From Plutella xylostella (lineage: Eukaryota > Arthropoda > Insecta > Lepidoptera > Plutellidae), in the NCBI RefSeq assembly GCF_932276165.1, contig NC_064005.1:9486001-9550000 (forward strand): DNA of 64,000 bases. The letters are read 5' to 3'. Both the position numbers and the translations under genes were made by a program. Each line of letters starts with the position of its first letter. The stretch's first letter is position 1. The notes beneath the pieces were generated by a model, which did not search any database, was not told the DNA's origin, and saw only the letters and a list, made by a program, of their open reading frames with translations. Of this stretch, positions 45,822-56,049 are shown in pieces.

Positions 45822-48800
45822 ATGCCAACTCAGGTACATGTACCAGAACAACTGCCAGCTCAGGTACCTACTATACTGCAACCATTATTGCCAGTTCAAC
45901 CGAATAATAATTCAACACAAATATCGATGGCAATGAGTAACCAACAACAGTTTGCTAATCCAAACTTTTGGGCACAAAATAATTTCCCAGTTGCATTTAG
46001 TGTCGTACCCGAGTTTGACCCAAGTGACAACAGCCAGACCGTTGAGAATTGGATAAATAAAGTAAACGAGTGCGCACAGATTTATTCATGGAACGATCGT
46101 CAAATTTGTCACTACGCCCTTCCAAAACTGAATGGTCTCGCTAAAAAATGGTACCAGGGATTGCCTTCTGTGCTATTCACTTGGGCGGAGTGGACACAGA
46201 AACTTAAATTGGCATTTCCATCTAACGAAAATTATGGTGACTTGTTAGCTGCCATGCTAAAGTACCGATGTAGGTTTAACCAATCGTTGGAACACTATTA
46301 TTATGACAAAATGACACTAATCAATAAATGCGAAATATCAGGGGCAAAAGCTGTTGGGTGCCTTATTCATGGTATTGACGATAAATTTGTAAGGATGGGC
46401 GCAGGTGCAAGTATGTTTACAGAACCGGAGCAGGTTCTTAATTATTTGCGGACCGTATCACAAAGTGAGGCCAATGCTCAAACTCGCGGTAGAAATACTG
46501 GTCAAAGTAGGCAACCTTATAGACCCCAGGTAGATCAGTCACGTAATAATCAGGATAGTACCTATAATTACAATACGGGTCAAACAGTCAGATGTTTCAA
46601 CTGCAATGAGATAGGGCACATTAGTTTAAAATGTAATAAACCAATCAAGAAATGCAGCCTTTGTTTCAAATTTGGACATATTACGAAAGACTGTCGAAGA
46701 AATAGTAGCTCAACATCACAAGAGACTAATAAGGGTCCCACTAGAATGGAAAATAACCAAACTGTTCTATGCATAGGTGATAGAGACTCTGGTAACAGAA
46801 AGTTCTACAAGAATGTAAAGGTTGATGACACAGAGTTACAAGGGTATGTTGACTTAGGTAGCAAATGTAGTATTATTCGTGAGTCTGAGGCAATGAAGGT
46901 GACGTCTTCTAAATGGGTAACTACTGACTTACCAATATTACATGGATTCGGAAATTCTTCTGTGAAACCATTGGGAAAATTTAAAGCTAATATAGAATTA
47001 GATTCTGTTAGGGCTGAAACTGAAATATTAATTGTTCAAGATCATTACTTGCATACTCAAATTCTAATCGGGCAATCTTTTACCGAGAAGCCTAACATAA
47101 TTGTTTTAAAAACGACTAATGAATTATTGTTTATGAATTCACCCGAAACGAATGAGGCCAAGGATAAAATAAAGTTAACAGCTTTAGAGGATATATTAAT
47201 CCCATCAGGATTTACAGTACCTGTCGATGTAAGTACGGATGACGACCACCAGGGTGCTCTTTATGTTGAGTACAGTCATAGGCATCTCCCTAATAATGAG
47301 TACCTAATTCTGCCTGGTATTTATAATTTCGATGGCGGTAGGGGATATATTATGATTTCAAACTTGTCACCTAACGTTTTGAATATACAAAAATCGAATT
47401 TACTCGCAAGGGGATATAAGTACAATGAATTCAAATCGGAATACATTGGTAATATAACCGAAGGCCAAGCCTGTGAGCCACTCCCTCTTGATGACATCAC
47501 CATAAGTGCAGATGTGCCAGAAGAGAATCGACAACAGTTAAAAAAATTGTTAGATAAATATCGTGATTGTTTTGCTATGAACCTAAGTGAAATTGGCAAA
47601 ACAAATCTATCAGAAATGACAATAACATTGACAGATGAAAGGCCGGTAGTCTATAATCCTTATAGAATGTCACAAATTGAAAAACAAGAATTAAATAGGA
47701 TTATAGATGATCTATTAAGTAATGGCATAATAAGAGAAAGTACTTCTCCTTATTCAAGTCCTGTGATATTAGTTAATAAAAAGAATGGTGAAAAAAGGCT
47801 CTGTATTGATTATAGGGCATTAAATAGAAAGACCCTTAAGGAAAAATACCCGTTACCTCGTATAGAGGATCAGTTGGATAGTTTAGGTGGTAATAAATAT
47901 TTCACAAATCTGGACCTTTTTTCGGGGTATTACCAAGTGCCAATGAGCGAGTCGAGTAAATCACTTACAGCCTTCATTACTCCAGACGGCTTATATGAAT
48001 TTGAGAGAATGCCCTTCGGGCTTGCTAATGCTCCGAGTGTATTTCAAAGAACGATGAACCGTTTGCTGAAAGGACCTGGTAATATGAGGTCTAATATGGC
48101 TATTGCTTATATGGATGACCTTTTAGTTGTGTCCAAAACGTTTCAAGAAGGATTGGTAAAGTTAGAACAGGTTTTACAACTGTTACGATCAGCTAATCTT
48201 ACCTTAAATCTGAAAAAGTGTAACTTTTTCCAGACGAACATCAATTATCTCGGTTACGAAATAAGTGCCGAAGGGATTCGTCCGAACTTGACTAAAATTG
48301 AGGCAGTCGCCCAATTTCCCACACCCACTAATGTCCATGAAGTTCGCCAGTTTGTTGGACTAACGAGTTACTTTCGACGTTTTATCCAAAATTATTCTGT
48401 TATTGCGAAACCATTAACAGTACTTACCAAAAAGAACGTTGCTTGGCATTTTGGTGAGCCTCAAATAAATGCGTTTAACGAACTAAAAGCTAAGCTAGTA
48501 AGTAGGCCTGTATTAGCTCTTTATGATCCAGATGCGGAGATAGAAATTCATACCGATGCCAGTAAAATTGGTATCGGTGCAATATTATTACAGCGTAATA
48601 GGACGACAGGGACTTTCCAACCCAAAGCGTACTTTAGCCGCCAAACAAGCGCCGAAGAAAGTAAAATGCATTCGTACGAACTAGAAACATTGGCGGTGAT
48701 AAGTGCATTGACACGGTTTAGGGTCTATGTGTTAGGTAAAACTTTCAGAGTTGTTACTGATTGCGCTGCAATTCGAAGTACTATGACGAAACGCGACTTA

Positions 48801-50243
48801 GTTCCGAGAGTGTCTAGATGGTACATATTGATGCAGGAGTACGATTTTGTAGTGGAACATCGCGATGGCAACAAAATGAGCCACGTTGACGCTCTCTCTC
48901 GCAATCCAATTGAAACAGATGTAATAACAGAATCTAAGGTTATAGACGTTTTCAAAATTGATGATGACGCTTGGCTTCAAACAGTTCAAGAGCAAGATTC
49001 AGAGTTACAACGTATCATTAATATTTTAAATGACCCAGAAACTAAAGACATCGTCGATATTCATAGCAATTATACGATAAAGAATGGTCGTTTGTATAGA
49101 GTAATTACTGACAGAAATGGTGAAACTAATTTGAAGTGGGTAGTGCCTAAATCGGTCCGATGGCAAATAGTTCGCATGAATCACGACGACGTTGGTCATT
49201 TCGGGTTTGACAAAACGTACAGTAAAATAAGTCAGGTATATTGGTTCAAAAAAATGAGGCGCTTTATAAAGAAATATTGTGAGTCATGCCTCAACTGTGC
49301 TCATAATAAATTGCCTACAGGTTCTAAACAGGGATTTCTACACCCAATACCCAAAGTATCTAAGCCCTTTGATACTCTTCACACTGATCATTGTGGTCCT
49401 TTTCCCATGAGCAAGAAAAAGAACGTGCATATCTTAGTTATCATTGACGCATTTACTAAGTTCATTTTCATAAAACCTGTGAAAAATTTGAAGAGTAGTA
49501 CTACGGTTCAAGTATTCAATGAATATTTCTCAATATTTGGAGTGCCAAGACGCGTTATATCGGACAGAGGTACAAGTTTTACTAGCAAAGAATTCGAAGA
49601 TTTTCTGTTAGAAAAGGGCGTAAAGCATGTTCTAAATGCTGTAGCCTCCCCAAGGGCTAACGGACAGTGCGAACGGTATAACCGCACCATTATTCATGCA
49701 TTGACATCCGCGATCCACGGTAAAGCTGAAAACTTATGGGACACGGCTATACCACAAGTGCAATGGTCAATTAATAATACAATTAATAAAGGAACAGGGC
49801 ATACTCCATCTGAAATGCTTTTCGGCGTTCAGACAACTGGTGTTTCGGACGGAATCATGAATGAAATAGTTTCCGAGATTCATGAGCCTGTAGATCGTGC
49901 TGAAGTTTACGATGACGCTACGGTTAGAGTAGCTTCAAATCAAGAAAAACAAAAAGAATATTTTGACAAGAAACGCAAAATTGCCACGCGATATAAAATA
50001 GGTGATTTAGTTCGGGTGGAAAAAGAGATACGCACAGAGGTTGGTCATAGTAGAAAACTACTGCCTAAATGTGTAGGGCCATATAGGATTTCAAAGGTGC
50101 TAGACAATGACAGGTATGAGATTGAAGACACCCCAATAACAAAAAAGGAGGGTTGCAAAATTTACAGAGCTACATATGCGGTCGATAAATTGTATCCCTG
50201 GCTTGTTTTCAGTAACGACGTCATATCAAGTGATTCAGAGTAA
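45822..50243 (+). CDS. Element B gag-pol polyprotein (main open frame)
   Basis: 1473 codons without a stop. Gag core with two CCHC knuckles near residues 258-295 (CFNCNEIGHISLKC, CSLCFKFGHITKDC). The protease has VDLGSKCSIIR near 343, where DLG replaces the usual D-S/T-G. Reverse transcriptase follows, with LCIDYRALNRKT, FSGYYQVPM, MPFGLANAPSVFQRTM and catalytic YMDD near 763, then RNase H with HTDAS near 909. The integrase has an HHCC finger near 1125-1165, catalytic Asp near 1188 (HTDHCG) and 1247 (SDRGTSF) and Glu near 1287, then a GPY/F-like end. It makes the particle, copies the RNA and integrates the DNA. The frame is open upstream to the insertion at 45663, so ATG 45822 is not the original start. 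Confidence 0.92.
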   Translation: MPTQVHVPEQLPAQVPTILQPLLPVQPNNNSTQISMAMSNQQQFANPNFWAQNNFPVAFSVVPEFDPSDNSQTVENWINKVNECAQIYSWNDRQICHYALPKLNGLAKKWYQGLPSVLFTWAEWTQKLKLAFPSNENYGDLLAAMLKYRCRFNQSLEHYYYDKMTLINKCEISGAKAVGCLIHGIDDKFVRMGAGASMFTEPEQVLNYLRTVSQSEANAQTRGRNTGQSRQPYRPQVDQSRNNQDSTYNYNTGQTVRCFNCNEIGHISLKCNKPIKKCSLCFKFGHITKDCRRNSSSTSQETNKGPTRMENNQTVLCIGDRDSGNRKFYKNVKVDDTELQGYVDLGSKCSIIRESEAMKVTSSKWVTTDLPILHGFGNSSVKPLGKFKANIELDSVRAETEILIVQDHYLHTQILIGQSFTEKPNIIVLKTTNELLFMNSPETNEAKDKIKLTALEDILIPSGFTVPVDVSTDDDHQGALYVEYSHRHLPNNEYLILPGIYNFDGGRGYIMISNLSPNVLNIQKSNLLARGYKYNEFKSEYIGNITEGQACEPLPLDDITISADVPEENRQQLKKLLDKYRDCFAMNLSEIGKTNLSEMTITLTDERPVVYNPYRMSQIEKQELNRIIDDLLSNGIIRESTSPYSSPVILVNKKNGEKRLCIDYRALNRKTLKEKYPLPRIEDQLDSLGGNKYFTNLDLFSGYYQVPMSESSKSLTAFITPDGLYEFERMPFGLANAPSVFQRTMNRLLKGPGNMRSNMAIAYMDDLLVVSKTFQEGLVKLEQVLQLLRSANLTLNLKKCNFFQTNINYLGYEISAEGIRPNLTKIEAVAQFPTPTNVHEVRQFVGLTSYFRRFIQNYSVIAKPLTVLTKKNVAWHFGEPQINAFNELKAKLVSRPVLALYDPDAEIEIHTDASKIGIGAILLQRNRTTGTFQPKAYFSRQTSAEESKMHSYELETLAVISALTRFRVYVLGKTFRVVTDCAAIRSTMTKRDLVPRVSRWYILMQEYDFVVEHRDGNKMSHVDALSRNPIETDVITESKVIDVFKIDDDAWLQTVQEQDSELQRIINILNDPETKDIVDIHSNYTIKNGRLYRVITDRNGETNLKWVVPKSVRWQIVRMNHDDVGHFGFDKTYSKISQVYWFKKMRRFIKKYCESCLNCAHNKLPTGSKQGFLHPIPKVSKPFDTLHTDHCGPFPMSKKKNVHILVIIDAFTKFIFIKPVKNLKSSTTVQVFNEYFSIFGVPRRVISDRGTSFTSKEFEDFLLEKGVKHVLNAVASPRANGQCERYNRTIIHALTSAIHGKAENLWDTAIPQVQWSINNTINKGTGHTPSEMLFGVQTTGVSDGIMNEIVSEIHEPVDRAEVYDDATVRVASNQEKQKEYFDKKRKIATRYKIGDLVRVEKEIRTEVGHSRKLLPKCVGPYRISKVLDNDRYEIEDTPITKKEGCKIYRATYAVDKLYPWLVFSNDVISSDSE

Positions 50244-50292
50244 AACATGTATTACTTATATAACAATAATTACGAGTATATAAAATTATACC
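50244..50292 (+). other. Element B 3' region, left of insertion D
   Basis: Non-coding, ends with the ATACC copy at 50288-50292 that is repeated at 56045-56049. Confidence 0.8.
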
Positions 50293-50512
50293 TGTAGTGT
50301 ATGGGTGTGTGCGTGTATCTATGACATGCACGCATACACCTATGCACTCTGTCGTCTCGGGCACACGCTCAGGTGAGTGGTAAGCTGGTGGGGCAGCGGG
50401 GGCTCTCTGCCCTGCTTGCCTCCACCAGCGACGGACGTATTGCGTGTGTGCGGAGCCGATACCTAACTGTTGCTGTGCTGTATCTCGTGTGTCCTTAACG
50501 AAGGACACTACA
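50293..50512 (+). repeat. Element D 5' LTR
   Basis: 220 bp, identical by eye to the 3' LTR at 55825. Starts TGTAGTGTATGG and ends GAAGGACACTACA. Confidence 0.94.
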
Positions 50513-50515
50513 TTT

Positions 50516-50528
50516 TGGCGACGAGGAC
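50516..50528 (+). other. Element D primer binding site
   Basis: TGGCGACGAGGAC lies 3 nt after the LTR. It begins TGG, the complement of the tRNA CCA end. I associate this sequence with tRNA-Ser priming in mag-type elements; this is from memory. Confidence 0.7.
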
Positions 50529-51395
50529 AAACAACAAACTGTGAGTACATTATTTCGTACCTATTTTGAAAAAAAAAGAAACAAAGGTATTGGCGGGCTG
50601 CATTAGTTAATGACTCAGCGGTCCACACTACCATATAGCAAATAGGTATCTTATTGTAATGGCTGGGCACAAGGTATTTTCAATATACCTACTCACCTAA
50701 TTACCTACCCAAATGGTTGAAAACATGATAGATAAACAAAGTGCACTGTGACTGTTCCATAGAAGATAAGGTTATTTATTTCAGTTTTATCAGTGATCAT
50801 TGTATTATAATAAGTAGAAAAAAATAAATAAACATTAAGTATTTATTTATTGGGTACTAATACGTAAACAATTGTGTACTTAAGTAGTTTCAGAAAATGT
50901 GGGTTACTACTAAACATGCTTATAAAAGTACATATACATACACATTAACTATTTTCATGTTTCATCGTTAAACTTCGTCGTTAATAAACATAGGATATTT
51001 TGGGGAAGAGTAGGTATAGTATAATTTAATGTGTCCACGATAGGGACTTATCATAGGGGTACCTGCATAAATAGTGTATCTTAGTCTATAAAGAAAAGAC
51101 AGTAGATTATTATTATTTTTTATTAAAAACAATTATGTATTTACATAGTGAAGCTAATAGAACCAAGACTATAATATATATAATATACCTAATATAAACG
51201 TGTACAAAATATATAATAAGATAATGAAATTACTCCTACAAACTGACGGGTAGAAACATGTTCTATATAACATGTTTCCGTGTAGGTACATAATAGTATG
51301 AAACTAACTGCAGTGTGCAATATAGTGTGGATCAACTATTACAACAGATACGTACATCACTATCATAAATTCTCTATTCATCTACAGGTTGATCA
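50529..51395 (+). other. Element D leader
   Basis: About 870 bp of AT-rich non-coding sequence before the gag ATG. Confidence 0.6.
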
Positions 51396-52394
51396 ATGGC
51401 AAACCTCACGTTAGAGAAATTCGAATGTGACGGCGAAACTGGATCAGTAGGTATACGATGGGAGCGCTGGAAACGGAGCCTGAATATTTACTTGGAAGCC
51501 GCCAAAATAGACACAGCTGCTCAGAAACGTGCAAGCTTGTTACACTTTGGAGGACCCGAGCTTCAGGAGATATTCTTCAATATACCTGGAACCGAAGACG
51601 GCGCAAGTAATGAAGGAGACGTGTTCACGTCTGCAATTGCTATATTAGATGCTTATTTTGCTCCTAAACAAAGCAAACGTTTTGAAAGACACATCTTTCG
51701 ACAGATAAAGCAAGAAGAAGATGAGAAATTTGAAAAATATCTAGTAAGATTAAGACAGCAAGCTAGCAAATGTCAATTTACTGATGTAGAAGACCATCTA
51801 ATCGACCAGATCACAGAAAAATGTTATTCAGAAGACTTACGGAAGAAGATACTTCGATCTGGTGACAAGATCACCCTGAATGACATAGTGTCAGAAGCTA
51901 ACGCGCTGGAAGCAATACATCGGCAACTCGAAGGATTCGATCGCAAAGGACATAACCACACAACTCAAGCAGTTAATGCTATGGGAACAAAAAAGACAGA
52001 AAATGAGACGCAGAAGAAGAAAGAATGTTTTAGATGTGGTAGCTGGAGTCACCTTGCCTACGATGACAGATGCCCGGCAAAAGGAAAGAAATGTCTGCAA
52101 TGCGGGAAGATAGGGCACTTTAAGGCACATTGTAAAACCAACCCATTGAAGAGGAAATTCGAGGAAAAGACAAAACAAGATAAAAGCAGGCAAGATGCAA
52201 AGAAATTTAAAAGATCAGATAAAGAAGTAAGAAATATAGAAGAATACGAAGGAAAACACTCGGGGGATGACACTGTCGACTACGTGTTTAACATTGACGA
52301 TGATGCAGTAGTTGCCTGTAAAGTAGGCGGAGCAGAAGTAAACATGTTGATTGATTCTGGATGCAAACACAACCTAATTACGGATAAGACATAG
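51396..52394 (+). pseudogene. Element D gag and start of protease, ends at a nonsense codon
   Basis: 332 codons: a capsid region (WERWKRSLNIYL, FAPKQSKRFERHIFRQIKQ), a basic segment with two zinc knuckles (CFRCGSWSHLAYDDRC, non-standard spacing, and CLQCGKIGHFKAHC, standard) near residues 210-245, then a Lys-rich linker and the protease active site LIDSG near 318. TAG at 52392-52394 stops the frame inside the protease. The pol frame continues in the same phase, so mag-type elements' single gag-pol frame is interrupted here by point mutation. ATG 51396 is the first in-frame Met and fits the capsid start. Confidence 0.88.
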
Positions 52395-52514
52395 ACAGAA
52401 TTGAAGAAAAAGAAAGTTAAGGTTACAGACCAGATACCAAGGCCCGAAAAGACTTTTTTAGCATATGGGAGTAAGACTCCACTGAAGTTATTGGGGTCTT
52501 TTCGGTCTGAAATT

Positions 52515-52517
52515 TAA
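52515..52517 (+). other. Second nonsense codon in element D
   Basis: TAA at 52515-52517 lies in the same phase as gag and pol, 123 nt after the first stop, within the protease region. No frameshift is involved. Confidence 0.9.
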
Positions 52518-52550
52518 ATAGCAAACAAAAGCAAGAACACCATCTTCTAC

Positions 52551-55274
52551 GTGGTAGATGGAGGAACCCGCGATCTTTTAGGAAAGCAAACAGCCATTGA
52601 ATTAGGGGTGCTGAAAATTGGACTACAAGTCAACCAAATAGGAGAGCAGAGTTTCCCAAAATTTAAAGATGTGCTGGTGCAAATTCCAATAGACAAGCAA
52701 GTGACTCCGATTGCACAGCCTCATAGAAGAATCCCTATTCCCCTAGAAGAGAAAGTGAATGCAAAGATAGAGGAACTTCTTAAAAAAGATATTATAGAGA
52801 AAGTCGATGGGCCTTCGAGTTGGATATCTCCTATTGTCCCAATACTAAAAGAGAGTGGAGATATTCGCCTTTGTGTAGATATGCGACGCGCGAATTCAGC
52901 GATATTGCGGGAAAATCATCCTCTCCCTACGATGGACTGTTTATTACCAAAGGTACATAAAGCAAAAGTATTTAGCAAACTGGACATACAAGACGCATTC
53001 CATCAGGTTGAAATACACCCAAATTCGAGACATATAATCACATTCATTTCGAGCAAGGGCCTTTACCGTTACAAGAGGCTAATGTTTGGTATCACTTGTG
53101 CACCTGAAATATTCCAAAAAACGCTGGAACGAGTACTAATAGAGTGCGAAGGAGTGATAAATTTCATAGATGACATTTTAATCTATGGAGAGACACGAGA
53201 TCAACATGATCAGAGACTGAAAAAAGTGATGGATGCTTTAGACAAGAACAATGTTGCACTGCGAAAAGAAAAGTGTATCTTTAATACGGATAAAGTTCAC
53301 TTTTTAGGTCATGAGCTTACTGAACAAGGTGTTCGACCTCTGGATAAATATATGGATACAATCAAAGAGTTTAGAGCTCCGGAAACAATATCCGAATTAC
53401 AGAGTTTTCTCGGACTCATCAACTATGTTGGGAAGTGGATTCCAAATCTCGCTACAACAACAGAACCGTTAAAAGAACTGTTGCGGCAAAAATCGGGAAG
53501 AAATACAAATATTAGCGAGTTATGGGGACACAGTCAGCAAACAGCTTTTAATACTTTAAAAGCTGCGCTTGGTGACATACCTAACCTGGGATATTACAGC
53601 GTTACGGATAAGACTCTAGTATTTGCAGATGCTAGCCCTGTTGGTTTAGGCGCGGTGCTCGTACAACTTAATAAAGATGGCCCGCGCATTATTGCCTATG
53701 GAAACAAAACTCTAACGGATTGCGAAAGGAGATATTGTCAAACAGAGAAAGAAGCTCTGGCGTTAGTATGGGCGGTTGAACATTTTCACATGTTTCTGTA
53801 TGGAAAGACGTTTGATCTGATCACCGACCACAAACCCTTGGAGGTCATATTTGGACCCAAGTCAAAACCATGTGCAAGGATCGAACGTTGGATATTAAGA
53901 CTGCAATCGTACCAATACAGGGTGGTTTACCGCCCGGGAAAGAACAATATAGCTGATTCGCTATCACGGCTCTGCAAAGTACATAAGACATCAAATGATA
54001 GTGACTATGTGCAAATAATAGTAGAAGAACTAAGACCGGTAGCGGTTTCACTTAGCGAAATCGAAGAATACTCAAGACTTGACGAAGAGATACAGAAGGT
54101 AAAAAAAGGAATTTTCAATAACGATTGGGATGAAACAGTGAGAAACTACAAAATATTTGAAAATGAACTTTGCTTTTGTGGGGACATACTTCTTCGAGGT
54201 ACCAAAATGGTAATTCCCAAACAATTGCGGGAACGTGTACTGACTGCTGCTCACGAAGGCCATCCGGGAATTGTGGCTATGAAGCTCAGACTTAGAACCA
54301 AAGTGTGGTGGCCTAGGTACGATAAAGATGCAGAGAAGATGGTCAAATGCTGCAGAGGGTGCACACTTGTATCTGCACCAAACCCACCTAACCCTCTTAA
54401 GAGAAGAGAGTTACCAAGTCATCCTTGGGTAGATATTGCCATAGATTTACTAGGCCCTCTACCTTCTGGGGATCACCTATTGGTAGTCATCGACTATTAC
54501 TCACGCTATAAAGAAATAAAAATATGTCGGGATATTAGTAGCAAAGAGATGATCAGACTACTCAAAGAGATCTTCAGCCGCCTAGGTTGCCCCGTTTCAA
54601 TGATCTCAGATAATGGCAGACAATTCGTCAGTGAAGAGTTCAACTCTTTCTGCAAAGGGAACAACACCAAATTGCTACATTCTGTCCCGTACATGCCTCA
54701 GCAAAATGGTGAAGTTGAAAGGCAGAACAGAGACATACTAAAAAGACTAAGGATATGTCAAGCCGAAGGAAACAAAAACTGGAAGGAAGCACTGCTGGAT
54801 TACCTCAGTATGTACAATAGTACTCCACATAGCGTTACAGGGCAAGCACCGGCAGAAATGTTCTTCCGAAGAAAATTCAGGGACAAAATTCCTATGATAG
54901 AAGATGTTCATCATAGAGTAGAGGACATGGACATAAGAGATAAAGATAAAGAACAGAAAGATAAAGGCAAAGAATATGCAGACAGAAAAAGAAAAGCACA
55001 TGACAGTGACCTAAGTCCAGGCGATAAAGTCTATGTAAGAAATATGAACAAAACAAATAAACTAAGTTCCAATTTTGAAGCCACATCACACACGGTTACT
55101 AATCGTGTTGGTGGAGATGTTGAATTACAAAATGATGAGACCGGTCATCAACTCAGACGTAACGTGATACATTTAAAAAGAGTCGAAGGCAATTGGGATG
55201 TTTTGCAAGATGCAGGTCGTGAAACAGGCACTGAAGGTGAACCTAGCGTAAAAAACCAGGATTATGAAGATTAA
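52551..55274 (+). CDS. Element D pol: RT, RNase H, integrase
   Basis: 907 codons open. Reverse transcriptase: LCVDMRRANSAI, KVFSKLDIQDAFHQVEI, LMFGITCAPEIFQKTL and the catalytic FIDD near residue 205. RNase H: VFADASPVGLGAVL near 360 and EKEALALVWAVEHF. Integrase: HHCC finger with HEGHPG near 567 and CCRGC, catalytic Asp in IDLLGPL near 631 and ISDNGRQF near 685, Glu in NGEVERQNRD near 721, then a basic tail. All catalytic residues that I can place are intact. Position 52551 is not a natural start: it follows the second stop and only marks the reopened frame. The protein would normally be cut from a gag-pol precursor. Confidence 0.9.
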   Translation: MVDGGTRDLLGKQTAIELGVLKIGLQVNQIGEQSFPKFKDVLVQIPIDKQVTPIAQPHRRIPIPLEEKVNAKIEELLKKDIIEKVDGPSSWISPIVPILKESGDIRLCVDMRRANSAILRENHPLPTMDCLLPKVHKAKVFSKLDIQDAFHQVEIHPNSRHIITFISSKGLYRYKRLMFGITCAPEIFQKTLERVLIECEGVINFIDDILIYGETRDQHDQRLKKVMDALDKNNVALRKEKCIFNTDKVHFLGHELTEQGVRPLDKYMDTIKEFRAPETISELQSFLGLINYVGKWIPNLATTTEPLKELLRQKSGRNTNISELWGHSQQTAFNTLKAALGDIPNLGYYSVTDKTLVFADASPVGLGAVLVQLNKDGPRIIAYGNKTLTDCERRYCQTEKEALALVWAVEHFHMFLYGKTFDLITDHKPLEVIFGPKSKPCARIERWILRLQSYQYRVVYRPGKNNIADSLSRLCKVHKTSNDSDYVQIIVEELRPVAVSLSEIEEYSRLDEEIQKVKKGIFNNDWDETVRNYKIFENELCFCGDILLRGTKMVIPKQLRERVLTAAHEGHPGIVAMKLRLRTKVWWPRYDKDAEKMVKCCRGCTLVSAPNPPNPLKRRELPSHPWVDIAIDLLGPLPSGDHLLVVIDYYSRYKEIKICRDISSKEMIRLLKEIFSRLGCPVSMISDNGRQFVSEEFNSFCKGNNTKLLHSVPYMPQQNGEVERQNRDILKRLRICQAEGNKNWKEALLDYLSMYNSTPHSVTGQAPAEMFFRRKFRDKIPMIEDVHHRVEDMDIRDKDKEQKDKGKEYADRKRKAHDSDLSPGDKVYVRNMNKTNKLSSNFEATSHTVTNRVGGDVELQNDETGHQLRRNVIHLKRVEGNWDVLQDAGRETGTEGEPSVKNQDYED

Positions 55275-55824
55275 AAGGAAAAAAAAGAGAGATAGAGAGG
55301 TAGATGGATCAGTATGATGATTACAATTTAGGTGATTAGTCACAAGGAGGAAAAAGAAAAATCAATTAATTCAATCCTATTAGTCAATCATTGAAGTTCA
55401 AATAATAATTATAATTAAATGTTGGTATTGACAAGGTAGAAGCATCACTAGAGAAGTTAAGGTGCCTTTGTAGTAATAAAGGAAGGCAAGTGATTGAAAA
55501 ATATAAACTATGATAAAATGGAAGCGAGGGAAGTGGAGGAAGCGAAGGAAGCAAATGAAGTGAAGAAAGCGAAGGAAGTGGAGGAAGTGAGGGAAGTAGA
55601 GGAAGTGAGGGAAGCGAAGGAAGCGAAGGAAGTGAAGGAAGCGAAGGAAGTGAAGGAAGCGAAGGAAGTTTCATACATAAAAATTATATTTATGAAGTTG
55701 GAAGCTTGAAGTTAATAGATACATTAAAATTAAATGATGATTTTGAGATGCAATTAAAAAGTTTTATTTGGATGTTCGACGACGAAGTTAATTATAAATT
55801 AAATAAATTAAAACAAGGAAGGGA
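55275..55824 (+). other. Element D 3' region with purine-rich minisatellite
   Basis: Contains GAAGCGAAGGAAGT-type repeats at about 55521-55668 and the purine tract AAGGAAGGGA (55815-55824) that primes plus-strand synthesis. Open frames here (Glu/Lys repeats on plus, Ser-Leu-Pro repeats on minus) reflect the repeat and are not taken as genes. Confidence 0.8.
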
Positions 55825-56044
55825 TGTAGTGTATGGGTGTGTGCGTGTATCTATGACATGCACGCATACACCTATGCACTCTGTCGTCTCGGGCACACGC
55901 TCAGGTGAGTGGTAAGCTGGTGGGGCAGCGGGGGCTCTCTGCCCTGCTTGCCTCCACCAGCGACGGACGTATTGCGTGTGTGCGGAGCCGATACCTAACT
56001 GTTGCTGTGCTGTATCTCGTGTGTCCTTAACGAAGGACACTACA
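55825..56044 (+). repeat. Element D 3' LTR
   Basis: 220 bp, identical by eye to the 5' LTR, followed by the ATACC duplication at 56045-56049. Confidence 0.94.
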
Positions 56045-56049
56045 ATACC

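Larger units (their letters stand above)
50293..56044 (+). mobile_element. Element D: mag-like Ty3/Gypsy retrotransposon inside B
   Basis: Identical 220-bp LTRs at 50293-50512 and 55825-56044, TG...CA ends, 5-bp target duplication ATACC on both sides, primer-binding-like TGGCGACGAGGAC from 50516, and purine tract AAGGAAGGGA directly before the 3' LTR. One long gag-pol frame runs from 51396 to 55274 with two nonsense codons. It is the innermost and probably the youngest full element of the nest. Confidence 0.93.

Noticed and set aside
50221..50670. 149-codon minus frame repeated near 55792-56106
   Set aside because: It is an antisense reading of the element D LTRs.
55384..55674. Ser-Leu-Pro repeat protein on the minus strand
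   Set aside because: It is only the translation of the purine-rich minisatellite in element D.
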